Shown here one piece after another: positions 19,865-28,429 of a stretch of 64,000 nucleotides of DNA. Position 1 is the first letter of the stretch. Every line of letters begins with the position of its first letter. The notes under the pieces are model-generated. The model was not told the origin of the DNA, ran no database searches, and saw only the letters and a program-made list of their open reading frames with translations. The stretch is taken from the NCBI RefSeq assembly GCF_013283785.1, contig NZ_JABCPZ010000018.1, forward strand, positions 1-64,000, read 5' to 3'. Made by a program: the position numbers and the translations under genes. The DNA comes from Nonomuraea antri. GTDB taxonomy: Bacteria; Actinomycetota; Actinomycetes; Streptosporangiales; Streptosporangiaceae.

Positions 19865-22221
19865 TGTTCGCCTTCGCGTTGAGCACGCTGCGGCACCGCA
19901 GGGCGGGCTTCGCCGGGGCGTTCGTGGCCCTGCTGTGCGCGGCCGCGCTGGTGTGCGCGTGCCTGATGTTGCTGGAGACCGGGCTGCGCGGCACGGTCGG
20001 GCCGGAGCGCTATGCGGGCGCGCCGGTGATCGTGGGCGCCGACCAGTTCGTCCGGCGGACCACGGTGAAGTCCGACGGCGACGTCAAGACCAAGGCCAAG
20101 CCGGTCACCGAGCGGGCCTGGCTGCCCGAGTCCGTGGTCGCCGAGCTGCGGAACACCCCGGGCGTGACCGGGGTGGTCACCGAGGTGACATTCCCGTTCG
20201 GCACCGCGCTGGGTCACGGCTGGGAGTCGGCCGCGCTCACCCCGTTCACGATCGCCGCCGGGCGCGAGCCGCGGACCCACCGCGAGGTGGTGGTCGACGC
20301 CCGCGCCGGGCTGGAGATCGGCGCGAACCTGCGCGGTTACCGGGTGGTGGGCGTCACCGCGCAGGCCCTGCCGAGCCAGGACACCGTCTTCTTCAGCACC
20401 GCCGAGGCCCGCCGCCTGGCCGGGCGTCCTGGGCAGGTCAGCGCCGTCGGCGTGTTCCCAGGGCTGGCCGCGGCGCCGAAGGGCGCGGTGCGCTACGCCG
20501 GCGACGAGCGCGGCAGGCTGGAATTCCTCGACGCCGAGCAGGCCAGGGTGAAGCTGATCAGCCTGGGCGCCTCGCTGGCCGGCACCTCGCTGCTGGTCGC
20601 GATCCTGGTCGTGGTCGGCACGTTCGCGCTGTCCATCCAGCAGCGCCAGCGCGAGCTGGCCCTGCTGCGGGCGGTCGCGGCCACGCCCAGGCAGGTACGC
20701 AAGCTCGTCGGCGGCGAGGCGCTGCTGGTCGGCCTGGCCGCCGGGCTGCCCGGCGCGGCGGCGGGCATCGGGCTCGGGTTCTGGCTGCGCGGGCGGTTCG
20801 CCGACCTGGGCACGCTGCCGGACAACCTGCACCTGGTGGTGAGCCCGTTCCCGCCGCTGGTGGCGCTGCCGGCCACGGTGGGCGCGGCCTGGGTGGCGGC
20901 ACGCGTCTCCGCGCGCAGGCTGTCCAGGATCCGGCCGGTGGAGGCGCTGGGCGAGGCGGCGCTGCCCGGCCGTCGGCTGCCCTGGTGGCGGATCGCTGCC
21001 GGGCTGGGCTGCGCCGCCGGCGGCGTGGTGCTGACGACGCTGCTCACCACGCTGCGCACCGAGGCGGCCTCGACCCCGGTGACCATGCTGACCGTGCTGG
21101 TCTGGACGATCTCCGCGACCCTGCTCGGCCCCCTGCTCGCCCGCCTGGCCGCGACGCTGCTCGCGCTCCCGCTGCGGACCTCCAGGGTGGGCGGCTACCT
21201 GGCCGCCAAGAACCTGAGCGCCAGGCCGGCGACGCTGGCCTCGGTGTTGTCGCCGCTCAGCCTGATGATCGCGATGACCTGCACGATCCTGTTCGTCCAG
21301 ACCACCATGAGCCACACGGCCGGTGCGCAGGTGGCCGCGGGTACCCGCGCCGACCACGTCCTGTCCGGCGTGCCGGCCGACGCGGTCAGGAAGGTGCCCG
21401 GCGTCGTCGCGGTCAGCGAGGTGGTACGCACCTCCGTCCGGATCGACCTGGACAAATACAGCGCCCAGGCCGTCTCCTACGACGCGCGGACCATGGACAT
21501 GGGCGTGGTCGAGGGCTCGATGAAGGCGTTCGGCGCGGACTCGATCGCACTCAGCGAGACCGCCGCCGCCCGCCTGGAGACCGGGGTCGGCGCGCGGGTC
21601 GGGCTGGCGCTCGGCGACGGCACCCCGGTCACCCTGCGGGTCGCCGCCGTCTACGCGCGCGGACTCGGCTTCGGCGAGGTCACACTCCCCTACGCGCTGG
21701 CCGCCGGCCACGTGGATGACCCGTCAGGCACGCTGCTGGTCTCGGCACCCACGCTGGCCCGCGACGCCCTGGCCGCGGCGCTGCCCGGCGCGAGCGTGCT
21801 CGGCCGGGCCGAGGCGGCCGAGGTGAGCGGCTCCGACGCCAACCTGGTGGCCATGGGCCTGCTCATCGCGTTCACCGCCATCGCGGTGGTCAACACGCTG
21901 GCCATGTCCACCTCGGACCGCACCCGTGAGCTGGCCCTGCTGCGCCTGGTCGGCACCACCAGGCGGCAGGTGCTGCGTATGCTGCGGCTGGAGACGCTGG
22001 GCGCGGTGCTGGTCGCGGCGGTGACCGGCACGGTGATCGCGCTGGTGACGCTGGCCGCCTTCAGCAGCGGCATGACGGGCTCCGCGCTGCCGTACGTGCC
22101 GCCGATGACGTTCGCCGCGGTGCTGGCGGCGGCCGGGGCGCTCGCGCTCGTGGCCACCGTCCTGCCCGCCAGGCTGGCGCTCAAGGCGGGTCCCGCCGAG
22201 TCGATCGGCGCCCGCGAGTAG
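19864..22221 (+). CDS. FtsX-like ABC permease (two-repeat)
   Basis: 785 residues. There are about eight to ten membrane segments in two repeats, each with a large extracytoplasmic domain: residues about 45-230 and 490-640, separated by the first FtsX-type trio (about 240-365) and a linker membrane block, with the second trio at about 660-780. The FtsX hallmark RELALLRAVAATPRQVRKL recurs as RELALLRLVGTTRRQVLRML. Such permeases act mechanically on envelope substrates or pump peptides and lipids rather than importing nutrients. It ends directly against the convergent glycosyltransferase gene, with no spacer. Confidence 0.92.
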   Translation: MFAFALSTLRHRRAGFAGAFVALLCAAALVCACLMLLETGLRGTVGPERYAGAPVIVGADQFVRRTTVKSDGDVKTKAKPVTERAWLPESVVAELRNTPGVTGVVTEVTFPFGTALGHGWESAALTPFTIAAGREPRTHREVVVDARAGLEIGANLRGYRVVGVTAQALPSQDTVFFSTAEARRLAGRPGQVSAVGVFPGLAAAPKGAVRYAGDERGRLEFLDAEQARVKLISLGASLAGTSLLVAILVVVGTFALSIQQRQRELALLRAVAATPRQVRKLVGGEALLVGLAAGLPGAAAGIGLGFWLRGRFADLGTLPDNLHLVVSPFPPLVALPATVGAAWVAARVSARRLSRIRPVEALGEAALPGRRLPWWRIAAGLGCAAGGVVLTTLLTTLRTEAASTPVTMLTVLVWTISATLLGPLLARLAATLLALPLRTSRVGGYLAAKNLSARPATLASVLSPLSLMIAMTCTILFVQTTMSHTAGAQVAAGTRADHVLSGVPADAVRKVPGVVAVSEVVRTSVRIDLDKYSAQAVSYDARTMDMGVVEGSMKAFGADSIALSETAAARLETGVGARVGLALGDGTPVTLRVAAVYARGLGFGEVTLPYALAAGHVDDPSGTLLVSAPTLARDALAAALPGASVLGRAEAAEVSGSDANLVAMGLLIAFTAIAVVNTLAMSTSDRTRELALLRLVGTTRRQVLRMLRLETLGAVLVAAVTGTVIALVTLAAFSSGMTGSALPYVPPMTFAAVLAAAGALALVATVLPARLALKAGPAESIGARE

Positions 22222-23337
22222 TCAGCGCCGGGCCGCCAGGTCGTAGAGCTCCAGGTAGCGGTCGGCCATGACGGACGGGGAGAAGCGGCGGCGGGCCTGC
22301 GCCCGGCACTCCTCCGGGTCCAGCTCGTGCACCCGCATGACCCATTCGGCCAGCTCCTCCTCGGTGTCGGCGAGGAAGCCGGTGCGTCCGTGCTCGATGA
22401 TCTCCGGCAGGCAGCCGCGGCGCAGGCCGACCGGCGGGACGCCGAGCGCCATCGCCTCCACCACGGCCGTGCCGCCGGGCTCGTCCCACTGGATCGGGAA
22501 CAGCGCGGCCGCGGCCGAGGCGTAGAGCGAGTCTCGCTCGGCGCCGGCCACCGCGCCGACCCAGCGGACCAGGTCGCCGTCCAGGTAGCGGGAGACCTGG
22601 TCCAGGTGGTAGCGGACGTCCGGGTGGCTGTGCAGCGGGTGGTACGGGTCCTGGGTGATCACGTCGAGCTCGGCCTGGCTGTTCCTGCCGCTCACCGGCC
22701 CGGCCAGCACCAGCGGCAGGCCCAGCTTCTGGCAGATCCTGGCCGCCACGTGCTGGCCCTTCAGCGTGCAGACCCGGCCCATGACCACCAGGTGCTCGCC
22801 CCGCTCGACGCGCAGGTCCCGGTCGGCGAGCGGGGTGGCCAGGTGGACGTGGCCCAGCGCGGCCTGGCGGAGCGCGTCGGGGGCGCGGGCCAGCTGCGAC
22901 CGCGACACCCCGTTGACCGCGATCCCGGGCGGGAACGCGCCGTAGAACTCCGCGTGTTTGCGCAGGTCCCAGTGCAGGGTGTGCAGGACGGGCGGGCCGC
23001 CGATCGCCGACAGCACGGCCGGCCCCACCACCTCCAGGTGGTCGTGCACGAGATCGATGTCGTCGCGCCGGCGCAGCTCGGCCGCGACCCTGGCCTGATG
23101 GGCGTGCGCGATGCCCATGACCTGGTTGTACGGCTTCTGCAGCTCGGCGAACTGGCCGTCGTCGTACACGCTGATCAGCTCGTCCACCTCCAGCGTGCTG
23201 GCGGCGACGGAGGCCAGGATCACCCGCACGCCGCGCTCGCGCAGCGAGGGCACCAGCGTGGCCACCACGTTCTCGATGCCGCCGTAGCCGGGCGGCGGGA
23301 CGGTCAGCCAGGGTCCGGCGTTCACCAATACGTTCAC
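22222..23337 (-). CDS. Glycosyltransferase family 4
   Basis: 371 residues, GT-B fold. The N-terminal glycine loop PPPGYGGIENVVATL binds the acceptor side, and the nucleotide-sugar site EPGGTAVVEAMALG carries the E-x7-E motif. LVHDHLEVVGP and VLHTLHWD are typical of trehalose/sucrose-synthase-like GT4 enzymes. The GTG start overlaps the stop of gpgS (GTGA), so it is coupled to it. It may extend or modify the GpgS product, or glycosylate a separate acceptor; the acceptor cannot be read from sequence. Confidence 0.88.
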   Translation of the reverse strand: MNVLVNAGPWLTVPPPGYGGIENVVATLVPSLRERGVRVILASVAASTLEVDELISVYDDGQFAELQKPYNQVMGIAHAHQARVAAELRRRDDIDLVHDHLEVVGPAVLSAIGGPPVLHTLHWDLRKHAEFYGAFPPGIAVNGVSRSQLARAPDALRQAALGHVHLATPLADRDLRVERGEHLVVMGRVCTLKGQHVAARICQKLGLPLVLAGPVSGRNSQAELDVITQDPYHPLHSHPDVRYHLDQVSRYLDGDLVRWVGAVAGAERDSLYASAAAALFPIQWDEPGGTAVVEAMALGVPPVGLRRGCLPEIIEHGRTGFLADTEEELAEWVMRVHELDPEECRAQARRRFSPSVMADRYLELYDLAARR

Positions 23338-24308
23338 GCGACGTCCTCCTCCGACATCAGGGAGGCCAGCGGTGGTCGCTCGGCCACGGCCACGTCCACC
23401 AGGTCGGCCTGGCCGTCGAGCCCGAACTGCAGCAGCGTGTGCCCCGGCGATTCCGAGGCCAGCACGCGCCCCTGACGCTCCAGACGCGACCAGGCGGTGA
23501 GCATGATCTGCCCGGCCATCCGGCCGAGCGCGGTCATCGACTGGTGCCCGTGCACCCGGCAGCCCAGGTCCACCTGGGCCATCGCGTCCAGCCCGACGAG
23601 CTGGAGCAGGTCGACGAGCAGGCCGAACTCGACGCCGTACTCGGTGACGAACGGCACCTGTTCCAGCACCTCGCGGCGGCCGGCGTACTCGCCGCCGAGT
23701 GGTTGCGCGAATCCGGCCAGCTCCGGCCAGAACATGTTGAGCATCGGCCGGGCCACCAGCTCGGTCACCCGTCCGCCGCCGCCGCGCCGCATGACGCCGT
23801 CCTCGCCGGTGAACGGCCGTTCGTAGGCCGCCTTGACGAACTGGGTGTCGGCGTCGGCCAGCAGCGGGCCGAGCAGTCCCGAGACGAAGTGCGCGCTGAA
23901 GTTGCGCAGGTCGGCGTCGACGAACACGACGACGTCCCCGGTCGAGGCGGCCAGTCCCTTCCACAGCGCCTCCCCCTTGCCGCTGAGCGCGGGCAGTTGG
24001 GAGAGCACCGAGTCCTGTGCCACCACGCGTGCGCCGGCCTCCTCGGCCTTGGCCGCGGTCGCGTCGGTGGAGTTGGAGTCGACAACGATGATCTCGTCGA
24101 CCAGCGGGATCCGCTCGACGAGGTCACGACGGATCACGCCGACGATGTCGCCGACGGTGAGCTCTTCGTCGCGTGCCGGCAGCACGACGCTCACCGTGGT
24201 CGTTCCCTTGGCCATCAGGAGGGCGTCCGCCGGCCACTCCGCCGCGGTGCTCGAATGCGGTCCGTACCACTCCTGGACCCTGGCCAAGGCTCGCAGATCT
24301 GTCTCCAT
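23334..24308 (-). CDS. gpgS: Glucosyl-3-phosphoglycerate synthase GpgS
   Basis: 324 residues, GT81-type GT-A enzyme. It transfers glucose from a nucleotide sugar to 3-phosphoglycerate, giving glucosylphosphoglycerate, precursor of the compatible solute glucosylglycerate. Family blocks: VVLPARDEELTVG, DEIIVVDSNSTDAT, the metal site VDADLRN, and GGGGRVTELVARPMLNMFWPEL broken by a Gly-rich loop, then QPLGGEYAGRR and EYGVEFGLLVDL. The ATG at 24308 begins METDLRALARVQEW; upstream in-frame sequence belongs to the promoter gap. A GH63-type hydrolase that could undo its product is encoded about 2 kb away (26325). Confidence 0.92.
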   Translation of the reverse strand: METDLRALARVQEWYGPHSSTAAEWPADALLMAKGTTTVSVVLPARDEELTVGDIVGVIRRDLVERIPLVDEIIVVDSNSTDATAAKAEEAGARVVAQDSVLSQLPALSGKGEALWKGLAASTGDVVVFVDADLRNFSAHFVSGLLGPLLADADTQFVKAAYERPFTGEDGVMRRGGGGRVTELVARPMLNMFWPELAGFAQPLGGEYAGRREVLEQVPFVTEYGVEFGLLVDLLQLVGLDAMAQVDLGCRVHGHQSMTALGRMAGQIMLTAWSRLERQGRVLASESPGHTLLQFGLDGQADLVDVAVAERPPLASLMSEEDVA

Positions 24309-24369
24309 GCAGTCAGCCCCGATCTCATGAGGCCACAGCCTCTGCCCGATCCGGCCGACGATGAACCTG

Positions 24370-24379
24370 TTTGTTTGAT
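24370..24379. promoter_or_regulatory. Shared motif TTTGTTTGAT, candidate operator copy 1
   Basis: The complement ATCAAACAAA is identical to bases 29480-29489 in the other divergent promoter of this locus. Here it sits in the 107-base gap between gpgS and the Gfo/Idh/MocA gene. Control by the ROK protein encoded at 33758 is an inference. Confidence 0.45.
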
Positions 24380-24415
24380 GACAGCCGGTGGTGGCATATG
24401 CCGGATGTGTCCCCA

Positions 24416-25360
24416 ATGACCCGTGTCGGCATCATCGGCGCCGGAAACGTCGCCGCTCGCCACGCTGACGTCCTGTCCGGCTTCCCCGATGTGACGATCG
24501 CTGGAATCGCCGACACCGATCCCCACAGAGCCGAGGCGCTGGCCTCCAGACATGGCACCCCCGCCTACGGCGGCCATGCCGACCTGCTCAGTGCCGGCGG
24601 CCTGGACGCCGTCTACGTCTGTGTGCCGCCTTTCGCGCACGGCAACCCGGAGTATGACTCCATATCGTGCGATCTCCCGATTTTTGTGGAAAAACCCCTT
24701 TCGCTTGACCTCCCTACCGCGGAGAAGATCGCCGCCGAGATCGAGCGCAAGGATCTGCCGTCCGCGGTGGGCCACCACTGGCGCTACCTGGACATCCTCG
24801 ACCAGGCCCGCGACCTGCTCGGCGACCGGCCGATCCGGCTCGCGCTGGGCCACTGGCTGGACAAGGTCCCGCCGGTCGGCTGGTGGCTGAACCCGGCCAT
24901 GTCCGGCGGCCAGATGGTCGAGCAGGCGGTGCACGTCCTGGACCTGGCGCGGCTGCTGGTGGGCGAGGTGTCGATGGTGCACGCCGTACCGGCCGACAAC
25001 ACGATCGACGGCGAGGTGGATCGCGCCACCGCCGCCGTGCTGCGGTTCGCCGACGGCGCGGCCGGCCTGCTGGCCACCTCGTGCCTGCTGCGGCACAAGC
25101 ACCGCGTGGGGCTGGAGGTGTGCGCCGACGGCATCGCGCTGGAGGTCAGCGAGACCAGGCTCGTCGTGGACGGCGAACGCCTGGTCGAGGACGGCGGCCA
25201 GGCCAAGACCCTGGTCGACCGGGCGTTCATCGACGCGGTCCAGGGCAAACGGGACGCCGACGTGCGCGCGCCGTACCGGGAGGCGCTGCGTACCCACCGC
25301 CTCGCCCTGGCCCTGGCCGAGTCGGCCGTGGAAAGGAAGCCGGTGATCCTGGATGGGTGA
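24416..25360 (+). CDS. Gfo/Idh/MocA-family sugar dehydrogenase
   Basis: 314 residues. The N-terminal Rossmann fold starts VGIIGAGNVAARHA and continues to the EKP motif (IFVEKPLS); the C-terminal alpha/beta domain carries the catalytic HxxD-like GGQMVEQAVHVLD. These enzymes oxidise or reduce a sugar hydroxyl, often at C1 or C3, with bound NAD(P). The start is the ATG before TRVGIIG; an ATG six codons upstream with GGTGG before it is an alternative. It overlaps the next dehydrogenase by eight bases, so they form a coupled pair. Confidence 0.87.
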   Translation: MTRVGIIGAGNVAARHADVLSGFPDVTIAGIADTDPHRAEALASRHGTPAYGGHADLLSAGGLDAVYVCVPPFAHGNPEYDSISCDLPIFVEKPLSLDLPTAEKIAAEIERKDLPSAVGHHWRYLDILDQARDLLGDRPIRLALGHWLDKVPPVGWWLNPAMSGGQMVEQAVHVLDLARLLVGEVSMVHAVPADNTIDGEVDRATAAVLRFADGAAGLLATSCLLRHKHRVGLEVCADGIALEVSETRLVVDGERLVEDGGQAKTLVDRAFIDAVQGKRDADVRAPYREALRTHRLALALAESAVERKPVILDG

Positions 25361-26456
25361 CATCCTGAGCATCGAGGGGCCCGGAGAGGTGGCCCTGGTC
25401 GAGGAGAAGCTGCCGGACGTGCCCGACGGCGGCTTCAGGGTGGAGACCGCGCACAGCGGGATCTCCGCGGGCACCGAGCTGACCTACGTCAAGGGCACCA
25501 ACCCCTACCTGACCGCCTCCTGGGACCCGTCGCTCGGGCTGTTCGTGCCCGGCGCGCCCGCGTCCGGCTACCCGGTGCGCGGCATCGGGTACATGCAGGT
25601 CGGCCGGGTGGTGGAGGCCCGCACGCGGGCCGTGCGCGAGGGCGAGCTGGTGGCGATGGCCTACGGGCACCGCACGGAGTACGTGGCCGACCCGCTGGCC
25701 GACAGGTTCGTCGGCCTGCCCGGCGACCTCGACCCGGTGCTCGGCATCTACGTCGCCCACATGGGCCCGATCTGCGCCAACGGCCTGCTGCACGCCGCGC
25801 ACGACCTGCACGGCCCGGCCGTTCAGCACCTCGGCGACGGGGTGCGCGGCCGCCGCGTCGTGGTGGTGGGCGCGGGCGTGGTCGGGCTGCTGACGGCCGC
25901 ATTCGCGCTGGCGCACGACGCCGCCGAGGTCGTGGTCGTGGACGAGACCCCGGCCAGGCTCGCCATCGCCGAGGCCTTGGGCGCGGAGATCCTGGCCTTC
26001 GACGACGACCCGGCGGTGGCGCTGAAACGCCGCTGGCGGCACGCGCCCAACGACCGGGGCGCCGACGTGGTGTTCCAGTGCCGCGGCCAGACCAGGGCGC
26101 TGGCCCTGGCCCTGCGCGTGCTCAGACCGCAGGGCGCGGTGATCGACCTGGCCTTCTACACCCAGGGCGCGGACGAGGTGCGGCTCGGCGAGGAGTTCCA
26201 CCACAACGGCCTGACGCTGCGCTGCGCGCAGATCGGCCGGGTGCCGCGCGGGCTCGCCCACGCCTGGGACAGGGAACGCCTCTCACACGAGACGATCTCC
26301 CTGCTCCGGGACTACGGCCCGCTGCTACGCGGGCACCTGGTCACCGACGTCGTCGGTTTTGCCGAAGCTCCCCAGCTCCTGGCCGATCTGGCGGCTCGTC
26401 GGCGTCACACCGTCCAGGCCGTGCTCTGCGACGACGTCCAGGATGAGCGCGGCTGA
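25353..26456 (+). CDS. MDR-family (zinc-type) dehydrogenase, copy 1
   Basis: 367 residues, GroES-like N-terminal part and Rossmann C-terminal part (VVVVGAGVVGLLTA at about 170). It lacks the usual catalytic-zinc pattern (no GHE box) and instead has SGISAGTELTYVKGTNPYL. The same pattern recurs in the second dehydrogenase of the locus (SGVSAGTELTAYRGTNPYL), so the two are paralogues of one unusual subgroup. LGEEFHHNGLTLRCAQIG is a further shared block. A sugar or polyol hydroxyl is the likely substrate. The 3' end overlaps the convergent hydrolase by 132 bases. Confidence 0.83.
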   Translation: MGDILSIEGPGEVALVEEKLPDVPDGGFRVETAHSGISAGTELTYVKGTNPYLTASWDPSLGLFVPGAPASGYPVRGIGYMQVGRVVEARTRAVREGELVAMAYGHRTEYVADPLADRFVGLPGDLDPVLGIYVAHMGPICANGLLHAAHDLHGPAVQHLGDGVRGRRVVVVGAGVVGLLTAAFALAHDAAEVVVVDETPARLAIAEALGAEILAFDDDPAVALKRRWRHAPNDRGADVVFQCRGQTRALALALRVLRPQGAVIDLAFYTQGADEVRLGEEFHHNGLTLRCAQIGRVPRGLAHAWDRERLSHETISLLRDYGPLLRGHLVTDVVGFAEAPQLLADLAARRRHTVQAVLCDDVQDERG

Positions 26457-27644
26457 CCAGCTGAAGTCGCGGCAGCCGTGGCCGAGCAGGGTGAACGGGT
26501 CGAAGTACTCGCGGAAGCCGGCGTGCGTGACGCAGTTGATCATGCCGTCGGCCAGCCGGGCGGCCAGGTCGGGACGGCGGTCCTTCAGGCCCATCCAGAC
26601 CAGCCAGGACAGGTTGATCCAGCTCGGCCCGCGCCAGTAACGTGCGGAGTCGAACTCCGGCGCGCCCGGGGCGTAGGTGGGCAGAACGCCGTCCTTGGCG
26701 GCGAACCGGTCGAGCGCGGTCGCGATCAGTTCGGTCGCGACCTCGCCGGGCAGGTCGGGCAGCATCAGCGGGACCAGGCCGGCGGCGCTGCTGGAGCGGA
26801 CCAGGTTGCCGGTGAGCACGTCGCGGCTGTGGAAGAGCCCGTCCTCGTAGAGGTGGTCCACCATGGCCGCGGTGATGGCGGCGGCCTCGCGCAGGTGCGG
26901 CTCCGGGTCGGCGCCGATCACCGTGGCGATCTCGGCGAGCGCGTTCTCCGCCACCCCGTAGGCGGCGTTGAACAGCGCGTCCTCCACCCGGAACTGTCCG
27001 GCGCGGCGGTAGCCGGTGTCGCGGTAGGCGCGCGCCAGCGAGACGTAACGCTCGTAGTCGCGGTCGGTGGGCCGCTCCTCGGCGCTGACGTGGCTGAGGT
27101 CGCGCCGCGCCGCGCCGACGGGGGCGGCCTCGACGGACTTGAGCGGCTCGTCCCAGGCCGGGCTGTTGTCCATGCCCGACTCCCAGGGGTGCACGATCGA
27201 GATCAGACCGGCGTCGGAGCGCCGGGCCGCGCGGAGGAAGTCCTGCTGGGCGACCAGCCGGGGGTAGATCCTGGCCAGGAACGCCGGGTCGGGCTCGGCC
27301 AGGTGCGCCTTCCACGCGGCCAGCGCGTGGACGGGGGGCTGCACGATGCCGGAGGTCGCGGTGCCGGACGGGGCGTTGACGTTCCAGAACTCCGGCCCGG
27401 GGAAGTAGGAGCCCTCGGGCACCCGCGGGTTGAACACGATGTGCGGCACCCTGCCGTCACGCCACTGGGCGCCGAACAGGGTGAGCAGCTCCGACCTGGC
27501 CCTTCTCGGCGACCAGCGGGCGTTGCCGATCGCGATGAAGGCGGAGTCCCAGCTCCATTGATGCGGGTACAGACGACGGGAGGGAACCGTGTAACTGCCG
27601 TCCCAGTTGGTGACCAGAACGCGCACGGCGTCGCGAAGGATCAT
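26325..27644 (-). CDS. GH63-type hydrolase, candidate glucosylglycerate hydrolase
   Basis: 439 residues, an (alpha/alpha)6-barrel hydrolase. HQWSWDSAFIAIGNAR near the N terminus, PWESGMDNSPAWDEP (catalytic Asp region), YRRAGQFRVEDALFN and YWRGPSWINLSWLVW are typical of the mannosylglycerate/glucosylglycerate hydrolase branch. The length fits that branch (about 440-450). The closeness of gpgS makes glucosylglycerate a natural substrate guess; trehalose or another glucoside is possible. The start codon overlaps the stop of the isomerase gene (ATGA). The last 30 residues, after DVVAEHG, go beyond the conserved domain and run antisense to the dehydrogenase. Confidence 0.82.
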   Translation of the reverse strand: MILRDAVRVLVTNWDGSYTVPSRRLYPHQWSWDSAFIAIGNARWSPRRARSELLTLFGAQWRDGRVPHIVFNPRVPEGSYFPGPEFWNVNAPSGTATSGIVQPPVHALAAWKAHLAEPDPAFLARIYPRLVAQQDFLRAARRSDAGLISIVHPWESGMDNSPAWDEPLKSVEAAPVGAARRDLSHVSAEERPTDRDYERYVSLARAYRDTGYRRAGQFRVEDALFNAAYGVAENALAEIATVIGADPEPHLREAAAITAAMVDHLYEDGLFHSRDVLTGNLVRSSSAAGLVPLMLPDLPGEVATELIATALDRFAAKDGVLPTYAPGAPEFDSARYWRGPSWINLSWLVWMGLKDRRPDLAARLADGMINCVTHAGFREYFDPFTLLGHGCRDFSWSAALILDVVAEHGLDGVTPTSRQIGQELGSFGKTDDVGDQVPA

Positions 27645-28426
27645 AGAAATTTCCTGATGAAGGCCGCTGTCTCCGGCAGGACGATCTCGGGCTCCCCGCG
27701 CAGGCGGCACTCCAGCGCCAGGTAGCCGTCGTAGCCGACGGCGTCGAGCGCGGCCAGCTGCGCACCCCAGTCGAGGTGACCGGTGCCGGGCTGGTTCCTG
27801 TTCGACTCGCTGATCTGCATGTGCGCCAGGTAGGGGGCGGCGTCGAGCAGCGAACGGCAGGGGTCGTCCTCTTCGATGTTCATGTGGTAGGTGTCGCCGA
27901 CCACCCTGATCGAGTCCATGGCGCAGTACGACACGGCCTCGGCCAGCGTGTTGACCATGTGGTTCTCGTACCGGTTGAGCGGCTCCATCATGATCAGCAC
28001 GCCGTTGCGCTGCGCGTGCTCGCCGAGGATGCCCAGCGCCTCGGTCAGCACCTCGCGGTCCTCCTCGGGGCTGCGCGGCGGCTCGAACGGGGGCAGCCGG
28101 CGCGAGAACTGGCCCCAGGAGGCCGGGGTCATGACGCCGATGCCGCCCAGCTCGGCGATCACGGTGAGCTGCGACCTGAGCTGCTGGATGGCGTCGCGGC
28201 GCTTGGCCGGGTCGAAGTCGCCGATGAAGTGCGGCATGTCGACGCAGACGGTCGGCATGACCACCCCGTCGGCCAGGGCCCGCTTGAGCTCGGTCAGGCG
28301 GCCCGCGAAGTGGAAGTCGCCCTTGCCGCGCAACTCGATGGCGTCGAAACCGGCATCGACCGCGAACGCGAACTTCTCCTGCAGTGTCCGCCCGGGCACG
28401 AGCTGCTCTTGAACGGCGAGCTTCAC
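27641..28426 (-). CDS. TIM-barrel sugar isomerase/epimerase, copy 1
   Basis: 261 residues, AP-endonuclease-2/xylose-isomerase-like barrel. Metal ligands are visible as Glu in IMMEPLN, Asp and His in VVGDTYHMN, His in HMQISE and Glu in LALECRL. Enzymes of this fold isomerise or epimerise sugars, and some cleave or hydrate 3-keto-glycosides. It is coupled at its 3' end to the GH63-type gene and follows the dehydrogenase by three bases, so the order dehydrogenase, isomerase, hydrolase is one transcript. Confidence 0.85.
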   Translation of the reverse strand: MKLAVQEQLVPGRTLQEKFAFAVDAGFDAIELRGKGDFHFAGRLTELKRALADGVVMPTVCVDMPHFIGDFDPAKRRDAIQQLRSQLTVIAELGGIGVMTPASWGQFSRRLPPFEPPRSPEEDREVLTEALGILGEHAQRNGVLIMMEPLNRYENHMVNTLAEAVSYCAMDSIRVVGDTYHMNIEEDDPCRSLLDAAPYLAHMQISESNRNQPGTGHLDWGAQLAALDAVGYDGYLALECRLRGEPEIVLPETAAFIRKFL

Positions 28427-28429
28427 TGT

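Noticed and set aside
19048..21711. An 887-codon leftward ORF opposite the ABC exporter
   Set aside because: Same antisense composition; the opposite strand carries intact ABC ATPase and FtsX-type motifs.
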